From assembly GCA_947585425.1 (NCBI GenBank), contig CANPWZ010000008.1, forward strand, positions 1-64,000: a stretch of 64,000 nucleotides of DNA. The letters run 5' to 3'. The notes beneath the pieces were generated by a model, which saw only the letters and a program-made list of their open reading frames with translations, searched no databases and had not been told where the DNA came from. Of the stretch, positions 40,495 to 48,697 are shown one piece after another; position 1 is the stretch's first letter; every line of letters starts with the position of its first letter. This DNA comes from an uncultured Oscillospiraceae bacterium. Lineage in GTDB: Bacteria > Bacillota > Clostridia > Oscillospirales > Oscillospiraceae. The translations under genes were made by a program, and so were the position numbers.

Positions 40495-40812
40495 GACCGT
40501 CAACGGCTGGACATGATTATGTCAACCAAATCGGCGCTTCACTTCGTGAAAAAATCCCGTTGTCGGTTCTTGTAGAATTTGGTAAATTTTGATCTTTTTC
40601 TCTGGCAGAGGCGGAAAGCAGCTGTGGAAAATCGTGTTGAAGTTGTGGATAACTGATCGTATCAGGAATTATAATCAGCATTATGTCAATCTTATTTCCC
40701 GCTGTGCAAGCCGCCGTTCGGTGTTCCGAAACGTGGAAAACCCCGGGATTTCGGAACCCATTTTTACACGATTTGTTGAACATCCTGGATGGTATACAAA
40801 TAGTAATATAGC
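40495..40812. other. AT-rich gap without a convincing gene
   Basis: About 320 bases are far richer in A and T than their surroundings. I see no gene. It holds a perfect DnaA-box sequence TGTGGATAA (40644-40652) and a one-off version TGTGGAAAA (40623-40631), a TTCAC-TTC-GTGAA dyad near 40543, and a perfect nine-base inverted repeat GTTCCGAAA (40723-40731) with 40749-40757. It could be a decayed insertion or a regulatory region. Confidence 0.5.
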
Positions 40813-40841
40813 TTGACGGAAAGGCCCTTTCGTGATACACT
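40813..40841 (+). promoter_or_regulatory. Promoter of ZTP riboswitch-fhs transcript
   Basis: TTGACG and TACACT are separated by 17 bases. Confidence 0.8.
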
Positions 40842-40847
40842 AAGAGC

Positions 40848-40953
40848 GCTGTATGACTGACGGAAGTGGACTGACCACGTGGAGTACAGCGGCGCGCCGC
40901 GCCTGATCGCCGACCGTCTGGGCGCACATCTCTCTGTGCGCCCTTTTATTTTT
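40848..40953 (+). promoter_or_regulatory. ZTP (pfl motif) riboswitch with terminator
   Basis: The 5' half has TGACTGACG and GTGG-ACTGA-CCAC followed by GGAGTACA. The 3' half has CCGACCGTCTGGGC, the conserved pfl-motif core. The final GGGC also starts a terminator, GGGCGCACA (40920-40928) pairing with TGTGCGCCC (40935-40943) and then TTTTATTTTT. This is the transcriptional design in which ZTP, a signal of low 10-formyl-THF, prevents termination. The next gene makes 10-formyl-THF, as expected. Confidence 0.92.
40920..40953 (+). terminator. Expression-platform terminator of the ZTP riboswitch
   Basis: A perfect nine-base stem with a six-base loop followed by TTTTATTTTT. Its first arm is part of the ligand-binding core. 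Confidence 0.9.
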
Positions 40954-40983
40954 GGACGCATGACGAACAAGGAGGAAACACAC

Positions 40984-42648
40984 ATGAAAACTGACATCGA
41001 GATCGCCCAGAGCGCCCAAATGCTGCCTATCGCGGAGGTGGCGGCCCGGGCCGGCATCGACGAGAGCCTGCTGGAGTACTACGGGAAGGTGAAGGCCAAG
41101 ATCGACGTGGTGCCCCTCCGGGACAGGCCCCGGAAGGGAAAGCTGATCCTGGTCACCGCCATCAACCCCACCCCGGCGGGGGAGGGCAAGACCACCACGT
41201 CGGTGGGCCTTGCCGACGCGCTGAAAAAGCTGGACAAGAACGTGCTGCTCTGCCTGCGGGAGCCCTCCCTGGGCCCCGTGTTCGGCGTGAAGGGCGGGGC
41301 CGCCGGGGGCGGGTACGCCCAGGTGGTCCCCATGGAGGACATCAACCTCCACTTCACCGGGGATTTCCACGCCATCGGCGCCGCCAACAACCTGCTGGCC
41401 GCCATGCTGGACAACCACATCCAGCAGGGGAACGCCCTGGGCATCGACGTGAAAAAGATCACCTGGCGGCGGTGCGTGGATATGAACGACCGGCAGCTCC
41501 GCAGCATCGTGGACGGCCTGGGGGGACGGATGCAGGGCGTCCCCCGGGAGGACGGGTTCGACATCACCGTGGCCAGCGAGATCATGGCGGTGCTGTGCCT
41601 GGCCACCGATCTCAAGGACCTGAAGGCGCGGCTGGCCCGGATCATCGTGGGCTACACCTATGACGACAGGCCCGTCACCGCCGCCGACCTGAAGGCCCAG
41701 GGGGCCATGGCGGCGCTTTTGAAAGACGCCATCAAGCCCAACCTGGTCCAGACCCTGGAGAACACCCCGGCCCTGGTCCACGGCGGGCCCTTCGCCAACA
41801 TTGCCCATGGGTGCAACTCCGTCTCCGCCACCGACACCGCCCTCAAGCTGGCGGACTACGTGGTCACCGAGGCGGGCTTCGGCGCCGACCTGGGGGCCGA
41901 GAAGTTTTTGGACATCAAGTGCCGGGCCGCCGGGCTCCACCCGGACGCGGTGGTCATCGTGGCCACCGTCAAGGCCCTGAAATACAACGGCGGCGTGCCC
42001 AAGGCCGAGCTGGGGGCCGAGAACGTGGCCGCCCTGGAAAAGGGCCTGCCCAACCTGCTGAAGCACGTGGAGAACATCACCCAGGTGTACGGCCTGCCCT
42101 GCGTGGTGGCCATCAACCGCTTCACCAACGACTCCGACGCCGAGCTGGCCCTCATCCGGGACAAGTGCAGGGAGCTGGGGGTCAACGTGGCCCTGTCCGA
42201 GGTGTGGGGCAGGGGAGGCGACGGCGGCGTCGAGCTGGCGGAGGAGGTGCTGCGCCTCTGCGAGGCCCCCAACAGCTTCCGCTTCGCCTATGATCTGGAT
42301 CAGCCGTTGAAGGCCAAGATCGAGACCATCGTGAGGAAGGTCTACGGCGGGGCCGGCGTCAGCTACTCCGCCGCCGCCGAAAAGGAGCTGGACCGGCTGG
42401 AGAAGATGGGCTTCGGTAGCCTGCCCGTGTGCATGGCCAAGACCCAGTACTCCCTGTCCGACGACCCGGCCAAGCTGGGCCGGCCCGAGGGCTTCACCGT
42501 CTCGGTCAGCAAGGTGAAGGTGTCCGCCGGCGCGGGGTTCGTGGTGGTGCAGACCGGGGACATCATGACCATGCCGGGGCTGCCCAAGGTCCCCGCCGCC
42601 GAGAAGATCGACGTGGACGAGAACGGGGTCATCTCCGGGCTGTTTTGA
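40984..42648 (+). CDS. fhs: Formate-tetrahydrofolate ligase
   Basis: 554 residues, the usual length. It makes 10-formyl-THF from formate, THF and ATP. The P-loop is in [18 protein letters not shown] near residue 67; [24 protein letters not shown] and [17 protein letters not shown] are the strongest family signatures, and FTGDFHAI is also present. The ATG at 40984 follows AAGGAGGAAACACAC. A ZTP riboswitch lies directly upstream. In acetogens it is part of the Wood-Ljungdahl pathway; here no other pathway gene is nearby, so a role in one-carbon and purine metabolism is the safe reading. Confidence 0.97.
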   Translation: MKTDIEIAQSAQMLPIAEVAARAGIDESLLEYYGKVKAKIDVVPLRDRPRKGKLILVTAINPTPAGEGKTTTSVGLADALKKLDKNVLLCLREPSLGPVFGVKGGAAGGGYAQVVPMEDINLHFTGDFHAIGAANNLLAAMLDNHIQQGNALGIDVKKITWRRCVDMNDRQLRSIVDGLGGRMQGVPREDGFDITVASEIMAVLCLATDLKDLKARLARIIVGYTYDDRPVTAADLKAQGAMAALLKDAIKPNLVQTLENTPALVHGGPFANIAHGCNSVSATDTALKLADYVVTEAGFGADLGAEKFLDIKCRAAGLHPDAVVIVATVKALKYNGGVPKAELGAENVAALEKGLPNLLKHVENITQVYGLPCVVAINRFTNDSDAELALIRDKCRELGVNVALSEVWGRGGDGGVELAEEVLRLCEAPNSFRFAYDLDQPLKAKIETIVRKVYGGAGVSYSAAAEKELDRLEKMGFGSLPVCMAKTQYSLSDDPAKLGRPEGFTVSVSKVKVSAGAGFVVVQTGDIMTMPGLPKVPAAEKIDVDENGVISGLF

Positions 42649-42676
42649 TCAGGATCTCCCGCAAGGAGGGATTTTC

Positions 42677-43408
42677 GTGAAGTACGCGCTCATCACCGGC
42701 GGCAGCCGGGGCATCGGGGCCGCCGCCGCCCGGGAACTGGCCCGCCGGGGCTGGGGGGTGGCGGTGGGGTACCTCCGCAGCGGGGAGAGGGCCCGCGCCC
42801 TGGCGGAGGAGCTGTCCGCTTTGGGGGTCCCCGCCATGGCCGTCCGGGCCGACGTGGCCGACCGGGAGCAGGTGGAGCGGATGGTTGACAATGTGTTAGA
42901 AAAATTTTGTCAACTTGACAGTTTGATTTGCAGCGCAGGCCTCTCCCACGTGGGGCTCATCAGTCAAATCGACGAAAGCGAGTGGCGGCGGCTGTTCGCT
43001 GTCAATGTGGACGGCGTCCACCACTGCTGCCGGGCGGTGCTGCCCCATATGCTGAGCCGGAAGGCGGGCAGCATCGTCACCCTGTCCTCCATGTGGGGGC
43101 AGGTGGGGGCCTCCTGCGAGGCGGCCTATTCCGCCACGAAAGGGGCGGTGATCGCCTACACCAAGGCCCTGGCCAAGGAGCTTGGGCCCTCCAATATCCG
43201 GGTGAACTGCGTGGCCCCCGGCGTCATTGACACCGACATGAACGCCCGCCTCTCCCGGTCAGACCTGGCTGCCCTGGCGGAGGAGACCCCCCTGGGCCGC
43301 GTCGGCACGGCGGAGGAGGCGGCAAAGGCCATCGCGTTCCTGGCGGGGGAGGAGTCCTCCTTCCTCACCGGCCAGGTGATCGCCCCCAACGGCGGGCTGG
43401 TCGTCTGA
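42677..43408 (+). CDS. SDR family oxidoreductase (FabG-like; possibly EF-P 5-aminopentanone reductase, YmfI-like)
   Basis: 243 residues, GTG start with AAGGAGGG upstream. The NAD(P) motif is TGGSRGIGAAAA, and the catalytic Ser, Tyr and Lys lie in TLSSMWGQVGASCEAAYSATKGA (Y-x-x-x-K). The SSMWGxVGASCE stretch resembles YmfI-type reductases that finish the 5-aminopentanol modification of elongation factor P in Firmicutes, but general 3-oxoacyl-ACP reductases look similar and no efp gene is in the window. It is 28 bases after fhs and likely co-transcribed. An AT-rich patch at 42884-42935 contains a seven-base inverted repeat. Confidence 0.85.
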   Translation: MKYALITGGSRGIGAAAARELARRGWGVAVGYLRSGERARALAEELSALGVPAMAVRADVADREQVERMVDNVLEKFCQLDSLICSAGLSHVGLISQIDESEWRRLFAVNVDGVHHCCRAVLPHMLSRKAGSIVTLSSMWGQVGASCEAAYSATKGAVIAYTKALAKELGPSNIRVNCVAPGVIDTDMNARLSRSDLAALAEETPLGRVGTAEEAAKAIAFLAGEESSFLTGQVIAPNGGLVV

Positions 43409-43422
43409 ACACCGCAGCGCAC

Positions 43423-43450
43423 AAAACCGCCCCGTTTTCGGGGCGGTTTT
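43423..43450 (+). terminator. Terminator after the SDR gene
   Basis: A perfect 12-base stem (AAAACCGCCCCG and complement) with a TTTT loop is followed by T residues. Confidence 0.85.
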
Positions 43451-43538
43451 TCTGTGTTTGAGGGCGATTTGGGCCGTTCCCCGTCACAATACCGCAGGGA
43501 ACGACCGGCTGCGAAGATGTCATTGTGCAGTTTCACGG

Positions 43539-43573
43539 TTGACAATGGAAGGGCCCGCCAATATAATTGTCAA
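43539..43573 (+). promoter_or_regulatory. livJ promoter embedded in an inverted repeat
   Basis: A perfect TTGACA (43539-43544) and a perfect TATAAT (43562-43567) are separated by 17 bases. TTGACAAT at 43539-43546 and its exact complement ATTGTCAA at 43566-43573 cover the -35 and the end of the -10 box, which suggests an operator. Confidence 0.8.
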
Positions 43574-43580
43574 TATCTTT

Positions 43581-43622
43581 GGGAACGGGCAATGCCCGCT
43601 CAGCGCCCCCAATCGGGGGCGC
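43581..43622 (+). other. Two small hairpins in the livJ leader
   Basis: CGGGC-AAT-GCCCG is followed at once by GCGCCCCC-AAT-CGGGGGCGC. They lie about 50 bases before the start codon. They match no riboswitch class I know and may shape mRNA stability. Confidence 0.5.
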
Positions 43623-43669
43623 GCTCCGAAGATACCCCGCAAGAAATGATATTTTAGGAGGAAATCGCA

Positions 43670-44902
43670 ATGAAAAAGAGCATCCGCTTCCTCGCTCTGG
43701 CGCTGGCTCTGGTCATGATGCTGGCCCTGTGCGCCTGCGGACCCAAGACGGAACAGGGCCCCGGCCCCGTCAGCAACCCCGGCGCCGAGTCTCAGCCCGG
43801 CACCGAGCCCAGCCAGTCCGGCAATGAGCCCTCCGGCGAAGCCAGTGGCACCTTCAAGCTGGGCGGCATCGGCCCCATGACCGGCGGCGCGGCCCAGTAC
43901 GGCATGGCCGCCATGACCGGCGCCCAGATCGCTGTGGACGAGATCAACGCCCTGGGCGGCCCCGTCCAGTTCGAGTTCAACGCCCAGGATGACGTGAACG
44001 TGGCCGACACCGCCGTCAACGCCTACAACATCCTGAAGGACTGGGGCATGCAGGTCCTGGTGGGCGCTGTCACCACCACCCCCTGCATCTCCGTGTCCCA
44101 GGAGGCCTACAACGACCGCATCTTCTGCCTGACCCCCTCCGCCTCCTCCACCGACGTCACCGCCGGCAAGGACAACATGTATCAGATGTGCTTTACCGAC
44201 CCCAACCAGGGCCTGTCCGGCGCAGAGTATGTCAAAGCCAACTTCCCCGACGCCAAGATCGCCGTCATCTATAAGAACGACGACGCCTACTCCCAGGGAA
44301 TCCGGGACGCCTTCTACGGCGAGATGAAGGACTCCATCGTCTATGAGGGCACCTTTACCGAGGACACCCAGACCAACTTCTCCGTCCAGGTGACCGCCGC
44401 CAAGGACGCCGGGGCCGACGTGGTCTATCTGCCCATGTACTATCAGCCCGCCACCGTCATCCTGAACCAGGCCAAGGCCATCGGCTACGCCCCCACCTTC
44501 ATCGGCGTGGACGGCATGGACGGCATCCTGGACCAGGAGAACTTCGACGCGTCCCTGGCTGAGGGCGTGCTGGTCATGTCCCCCTTCGCCGCCTCCTCCA
44601 CCGACGATCGGACCGTCAACTTTGTGGCCAAGTATCAGGAGAAGCTGGGCCAGCTGCCCAACCAGTTCGCCGCTGACGGCTATGACTGCGTCTATGCTAT
44701 CTATGAGGCCATCCAGGCCGCCGGCCTCACCGCCGATATGTCCACCGCCGACATCTGCGAGGCCCTCATCGCCACCTTCTCCTCCGACTCCTTCACCTTC
44801 ACCGGCCTGACCGGCGCTGACCAGACCTGGAGCGCCAACGGCGAGGTCACCAAGGTGCCCATGGCCTTCCTCATCAAGGACGGCGTGTACACCACTCCCT
44901 GA
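43670..44902 (+). CDS. livJ: Branched-chain amino acid ABC transporter, substrate-binding lipoprotein
   Basis: 410 residues. The lipoprotein signal ends at LCACG (Cys near residue 23), followed by a Gly/Pro/Ser tether to about residue 55. The periplasmic-binding type I domain starts FKLGGIGPMTGGAAQYGMAAMTGAQIAVDEIN, which is diagnostic of LivJ-like receptors, with SSTDVTAGKDNMYQMCFTDPNQG in the ligand cleft. It delivers Leu, Ile, Val or related amino acids to LivHM. It is preceded by a strong promoter and AGGAGG and followed by two stem-loops before livH. Its leader DNA (43720-43774) is nearly identical to a DUF4358-like lipoprotein gene. Confidence 0.94.
   Translation: MKKSIRFLALALALVMMLALCACGPKTEQGPGPVSNPGAESQPGTEPSQSGNEPSGEASGTFKLGGIGPMTGGAAQYGMAAMTGAQIAVDEINALGGPVQFEFNAQDDVNVADTAVNAYNILKDWGMQVLVGAVTTTPCISVSQEAYNDRIFCLTPSASSTDVTAGKDNMYQMCFTDPNQGLSGAEYVKANFPDAKIAVIYKNDDAYSQGIRDAFYGEMKDSIVYEGTFTEDTQTNFSVQVTAAKDAGADVVYLPMYYQPATVILNQAKAIGYAPTFIGVDGMDGILDQENFDASLAEGVLVMSPFAASSTDDRTVNFVAKYQEKLGQLPNQFAADGYDCVYAIYEAIQAAGLTADMSTADICEALIATFSSDSFTFTGLTGADQTWSANGEVTKVPMAFLIKDGVYTTP
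43720..43774 (+). repeat. Lipoprotein leader segment shared with 12479-12533
   Basis: These 55 bases of livJ match the minus-strand segment 12533-12479 of the long DUF4358-like lipoprotein gene with only three mismatches, encoding LCACGPKTEQGPGPVS in both. The two mature proteins are unrelated, so this is a local shared module and not a whole-gene duplication. Confidence 0.85.
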
Positions 44903-44948
44903 CCGAAGGGGACCATCCTTTTCCCAAGCGTATAAAATGATCGGAGCA

Positions 44949-45042
44949 GGCTGCCGGGGAGAAATTCCCCGGCAGCCACTCCCCGTTTCTATGGTGGAAA
45001 CGCGGGCGGCGCGCCGGGCCGCCCGGGTCTCTGCCATAGAAA
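44949..45042 (+). other. Two intercistronic stem-loops between livJ and livH
   Basis: GGCTGCCGGGGA (44949-44960) pairs perfectly with 44966-44977. TTTCTATGG (44986-44994) pairs perfectly with CCATAGAAA (45034-45042), enclosing a further GC-rich palindrome (CGGCGCGCCG). Neither has a T run. They are best read as hairpins that protect the livJ message or slow read-through, so that the binding protein is made in excess. Confidence 0.7.
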
Positions 45043-45062
45043 GAGAACCGAGAGGTGAGCGT

Positions 45063-45941
45063 ATGGTATTCTTCTCCTATCTGATCGGCGGTATCTCCCT
45101 GGGCAGTGTGTACGCCATCATCGCCCTGGGCTATACCATGGTCTACGGCATCGCCAAGATGCTGAACTTCGCCCACGGCGACGTGATCATGGTGGGCGGC
45201 TACATCTGTTACTGCGCCATGACCTATCTGAACCTGCCCGCCATCGTGTCCATCCTGCTGTCCATGGTGGTGTGTACGGTGCTGGGCGTGGTCATCGAGG
45301 GGCTGGCCTACCGGCCCCTGCGGCAGGCGGGCTCCCTGGCGGTGCTGATCACCGCCATCGGCGTCAGCTACTTTTTGCAGAACGCCGCCCAGCTCATCTG
45401 GGGCGTCACTCCCAAGATCTTTACCTCCGCCGTCTCCTTCCCCCTGCCCGAGGGGCTCACCGACCTGGGCATCAGCAGCGAGGCCATCGTCACCGTGGCG
45501 AGCTGCGTGGTCATCATGATCGCCCTGACCCTGTTCGTCAACCACACCAAGATGGGCAAGGCCATGCGGGCCTGCTCCGAGGACAAGGGGGCCGCCCAGC
45601 TCATGGGCATCAACGTGAACCGGACCATCTCCATGACCTTCGCCATCGGCTCCGCCCTGGCGGCCATCGCCGGGGTGCTGCTGTGTTCCACCTTCCCCAC
45701 CCTGATCCCCACCACCGGCTCCATGCCGGGCATCAAGGCCTTCACCGCCGCCGTGTTCGGCGGCATCGGTTCCATCCCCGGGGCCTTTATCGGCGGGCTG
45801 CTGCTGGGCGTCATCGAGGCGATGGCCCAGGCCTATATCTCCACCAACCTGGCCAACGCCATCGTGTTCGCGGTGCTGATCGTGGTGCTGCTGGTGCGGC
45901 CCTCCGGTCTGCTGGGCAAGTATGTGCCCGAGAAAGTGTGA
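45063..45941 (+). CDS. livH: Branched-chain amino acid ABC transporter permease LivH
   Basis: 292 residues with about eight helices. The start GGISLGSVYAIIALGYTMVYG and MLNFAHGDVIMVGGY are the LivH signature. GTGLMAI-type coupling helix residues are seen in the region VNHTKMGKAMRACSEDKGAAQLMGINV. It pairs with LivM to form the membrane channel. The ATG at 45063 follows GAGAGGTGAGCGT. Confidence 0.94.
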   Translation: MVFFSYLIGGISLGSVYAIIALGYTMVYGIAKMLNFAHGDVIMVGGYICYCAMTYLNLPAIVSILLSMVVCTVLGVVIEGLAYRPLRQAGSLAVLITAIGVSYFLQNAAQLIWGVTPKIFTSAVSFPLPEGLTDLGISSEAIVTVASCVVIMIALTLFVNHTKMGKAMRACSEDKGAAQLMGINVNRTISMTFAIGSALAAIAGVLLCSTFPTLIPTTGSMPGIKAFTAAVFGGIGSIPGAFIGGLLLGVIEAMAQAYISTNLANAIVFAVLIVVLLVRPSGLLGKYVPEKV

Positions 45942-45951
45942 GGTGGCCGGT

Positions 45952-47016
45952 ATGAAGAATCTGAAAAAAACCACAAAGGTGGATTTCGCCACCTATATCG
46001 GCGTGACCCTGGCCTTCCTCATCGTCTTTATCCTCCAGGGCCGGGGGATGCTGACCAACGCCATGGAGTCCTGGCTGGTGCCGGTCTGCTGCTTCATCGT
46101 CATGGCCGTGTCCCTCAATCTGGTGGTGGGCGTCTCCGGCGAGCTGTCCCTGGGCCACGCGGGCTTTATGAGCATCGGGGCCTTCTCCGGCATCGTGGCC
46201 GGCATGTCCCTGGCGGAGGCTGTCCCCCTTGTCCCCCTGCGCCTGGCCCTGGCCATGGCGGTGGGCGCGGCCTGCGCCGCCCTGGCCGGTTTCCTCATCG
46301 GCATCCCGGTGCTGCGGCTCCGGGGCGACTATCTGGCCATCGTCACCCTGGCCTTCGGCCAGATCATCAAGGACCTGATCACCTGCCTGCTGGTGGGGTA
46401 TGACAAGCGGGGCCTCCACTTCGTCTTTAACCTGGACGGCCTCCGCTCGGTCAGCGACCTCCACCTGGAGGAGGGCGGCGTGGCCATCATCAAGGGGGCC
46501 CAGGGAGCCGTGGGCGTCACCAAAATGGCCTCCTTCCCTGCCGGATATGTGCTGGTGATGGTGGCGCTGGTGATCGTGCTGAACCTGATCCGCAGCCGCA
46601 CCGGCCGGGCCATCATGGCCTGCCGGGACAACCGCATCGCCGCGGAGAGCGTGGGCATCAACGTGACCAAGTACAAGATGATCGCCTTCGTGGTGTCCGC
46701 CGCCCTGGCGGGAGCGGCCGGGGCCCTCTTTGGCCTGAACTACGGCGGCCTGGCGTCCAGCCGGTTCGACTTCAACACCTCCATCATGGTGCTGGTGTAC
46801 GTGGTGCTGGGCGGCCTGGGCAACATCTGGGGCTCGGTCATCGGGGCCGCGGTGCTGTATATCCTGCCCGAGGCCCTGCGGGAGTTCGCCGACTACCGGA
46901 TGCTCATCTACGCCATCGTGCTGATCCTGGTGATGCTGGCCACCAACAACGACCAGCTCAAGGCCCTGGTGGGCCGGATCATCCCCGGGCGGAAGGAGGC
47001 GGACGCCAATGGCTGA
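45952..47016 (+). CDS. livM: Branched-chain amino acid ABC transporter permease LivM
   Basis: 354 residues, with nine or ten helices. VVGVSGELSLGHAGFMSIGAF and IPVLRLRGDYLAIVTLAFGQIIK are the LivM hallmarks, and GRAIMACRDNRIAAESVGINV is the coupling helix. The start at 45952 is chosen because it follows GAGGTGGCCGGT, ten bases after the livH stop. Its end overlaps livG by eight bases. Confidence 0.94.
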   Translation: MKNLKKTTKVDFATYIGVTLAFLIVFILQGRGMLTNAMESWLVPVCCFIVMAVSLNLVVGVSGELSLGHAGFMSIGAFSGIVAGMSLAEAVPLVPLRLALAMAVGAACAALAGFLIGIPVLRLRGDYLAIVTLAFGQIIKDLITCLLVGYDKRGLHFVFNLDGLRSVSDLHLEEGGVAIIKGAQGAVGVTKMASFPAGYVLVMVALVIVLNLIRSRTGRAIMACRDNRIAAESVGINVTKYKMIAFVVSAALAGAAGALFGLNYGGLASSRFDFNTSIMVLVYVVLGGLGNIWGSVIGAAVLYILPEALREFADYRMLIYAIVLILVMLATNNDQLKALVGRIIPGRKEADANG

Positions 47017-47857
47017 GCAGAAGAAATTTGAAAAGGGCAAGATGGTCCCGGTGCCCAGCCACTCCATCATCCCGGAGCGGGATCTGGACAAGAGCCCCAT
47101 CCTGGAGTGCAGCCACTTAGGGATCGACTTCGGCGGCCTGCGGGCGGTGGACGAGTTCAACATCACCATCGGCCGCACCGAGATCGCGGGGCTCATCGGC
47201 CCCAACGGCGCGGGCAAGACCACCGTGTTCAACCTGCTGACCAAGGTGTATCAGCCCACCCGGGGGACCATCCTGCTGGACGGGCTGGACACCTCCGGCA
47301 AGACCACCGCCCAGATCAACCGCATGGGCATCGCCCGGACCTTCCAGAACATCCGGCTGTTCTCCAATTTGAGCGTGGAGGACAACGTGAAGATCGGCCT
47401 GCACAACCAGGAGAAGTACTCCGCCCTCACCGGGGTCCTCCGGCTGCCCAAGTACTGGCGGCAGGAGAAGGCCGCCCACGAGCGGGCCCTGGAGCTGCTG
47501 TCCATCTTCGATATGCAGGACCTGGCGAACCACCAGGCGGGCTCCCTGCCCTACGGCGCCCAGCGCCGGCTGGAGATCGTCCGGGCCCTGGCCACCAACC
47601 CGTCCCTGCTGCTGCTGGACGAGCCGGCGGCGGGCATGAACCCCTCCGAGACCGCCGAGCTGATGGAGAATATCGTGAAGATCCGGGACACCTTCCAGAT
47701 CGCCGTGCTGCTCATCGAGCACGATATGTCCCTGGTCATGGGCATCTGCGAGGGCATCTGCGTGCTGAACTTCGGCCGGATCATCGCCAAGGGCACCGCC
47801 GAGGAGATCCAGGCCAACCCCGCGGTCATCGAGGCCTACCTGGGCAAACAGCAGTAA
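47009..47857 (+). CDS. livG: Branched-chain amino acid ABC transporter ATPase LivG
   Basis: 282 residues. It has Walker A GPNGAGKTT near residue 70, the Q-loop in ARTFQNIRLF, a signature segment GAQRRLEIVRAL, Walker B LLLLDEPAAGMN and the switch His in LLIEHDMSLVM. An extra 25-residue charged N-terminus (KFEKGKMVPVPSHS) precedes the ABC domain. The signature reads YGAQRR instead of the usual SGGQ, as is normal in LivG proteins. Confidence 0.94.
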   Translation: MAEQKKFEKGKMVPVPSHSIIPERDLDKSPILECSHLGIDFGGLRAVDEFNITIGRTEIAGLIGPNGAGKTTVFNLLTKVYQPTRGTILLDGLDTSGKTTAQINRMGIARTFQNIRLFSNLSVEDNVKIGLHNQEKYSALTGVLRLPKYWRQEKAAHERALELLSIFDMQDLANHQAGSLPYGAQRRLEIVRALATNPSLLLLDEPAAGMNPSETAELMENIVKIRDTFQIAVLLIEHDMSLVMGICEGICVLNFGRIIAKGTAEEIQANPAVIEAYLGKQQ

Positions 47858-47870
47858 AGGAGGCGCCGCA

Positions 47871-48572
47871 ATGCTGAAAGTCAACGACATCAACGTGTAC
47901 TACGGCGCCATCCACGCCATCAAGGGCGTCTCCTTCGAGGTGAACGACGGCGAGGTGGTCACCCTCATCGGCGCCAACGGCGCGGGCAAGTCCACCATCC
48001 TGAACACCGTGTCCGGCCTGCTCCGGTCCCGCACCGGCTCCGTGGAGTTCCTGGGCAAAAACCTGGGTAGCGTCCCCGCCCACAAGATCGTGGACATGGG
48101 CATCGCCCACGTGCCCGAGGGCCGGCGGGTGTTCCTCCAGATGACGGTGGAGGAGAACCTGGAGATGGGAGCCTTCACCCGGCCCAACTCCGGCGTGGCC
48201 GGCCACCTGGAGCGGGTGTACGAGCAGTTCCCCCGGCTGAAGGAGCGCCGCCGTCAGATCGCCGGCACCCTGTCCGGCGGCGAGCAGCAGATGCTGGCCA
48301 TGGGGCGCGGCCTCATGTCCGACCCCAAGCTGCTGATGCTGGACGAGCCATCCATGGGCCTGGCCCCCATCCTGGTGGAGCAGATCTTCGACATCATCAA
48401 AGAGCTCCACAAGGCGGGCACCACCATCCTGCTGGTGGAGCAGAACGCTCGGATGGCCCTGTCGGTGGCCGACCGGGGCTACGTGCTGGAGACGGGCAAG
48501 ATCGTCACCTCCGGCGCGGGCGCCGACCTGCTGAACGACGAGGCCGTGAAGAAGGCCTATCTGGGTGGTTAA
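47871..48572 (+). CDS. livF: Branched-chain amino acid ABC transporter ATPase LivF
   Basis: 233 residues. Walker A is GANGAGKST near residue 39, the signature LSGGEQQMLAMGRGL, Walker B LLMLDEPSMGLAP, and the switch His is replaced by Gln in LLVEQNARMAL, as is typical of LivF. It is the last gene of the livJHMGF operon and sits 13 bases after livG with AAAGGAGG upstream. Confidence 0.95.
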   Translation: MLKVNDINVYYGAIHAIKGVSFEVNDGEVVTLIGANGAGKSTILNTVSGLLRSRTGSVEFLGKNLGSVPAHKIVDMGIAHVPEGRRVFLQMTVEENLEMGAFTRPNSGVAGHLERVYEQFPRLKERRRQIAGTLSGGEQQMLAMGRGLMSDPKLLMLDEPSMGLAPILVEQIFDIIKELHKAGTTILLVEQNARMALSVADRGYVLETGKIVTSGAGADLLNDEAVKKAYLGG

Positions 48573-48591
48573 GAAAAGCGCATAAAACATC

Positions 48592-48631
48592 AACGAGGAC
48601 CCCTTCCGGCAGCGGAAAGGGTCCTCGTTTT
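48592..48631 (+). terminator. Terminator after livF
   Basis: AACGAGGACCCCTTCCG pairs with CGGAAAGGGTCCTCGTT with one mismatch, followed by TT. Confidence 0.8.
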
Positions 48632-48659
48632 GCGCTATATGGATTTCTGCACCAAATTT

Positions 48660-48697
48660 AAAGTTCTTTTTGATTCTTTCTCTTTCAAGAAAAAGAA
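48660..48697 (-). terminator. Weak terminator-like element after thiI
   Basis: On the minus strand, ATTCTTTTTC and GAGAAAGAAT can pair around a short loop, followed by CAAAAAG. The stem is AT-rich, so the call is tentative. Confidence 0.4.

Noticed and set aside
40517-40927. A 136-residue minus-strand frame in the AT-rich gap
   Set aside because: No ribosome site or recognisable motif, and it runs through the ZTP riboswitch and fhs promoter on the other strand.
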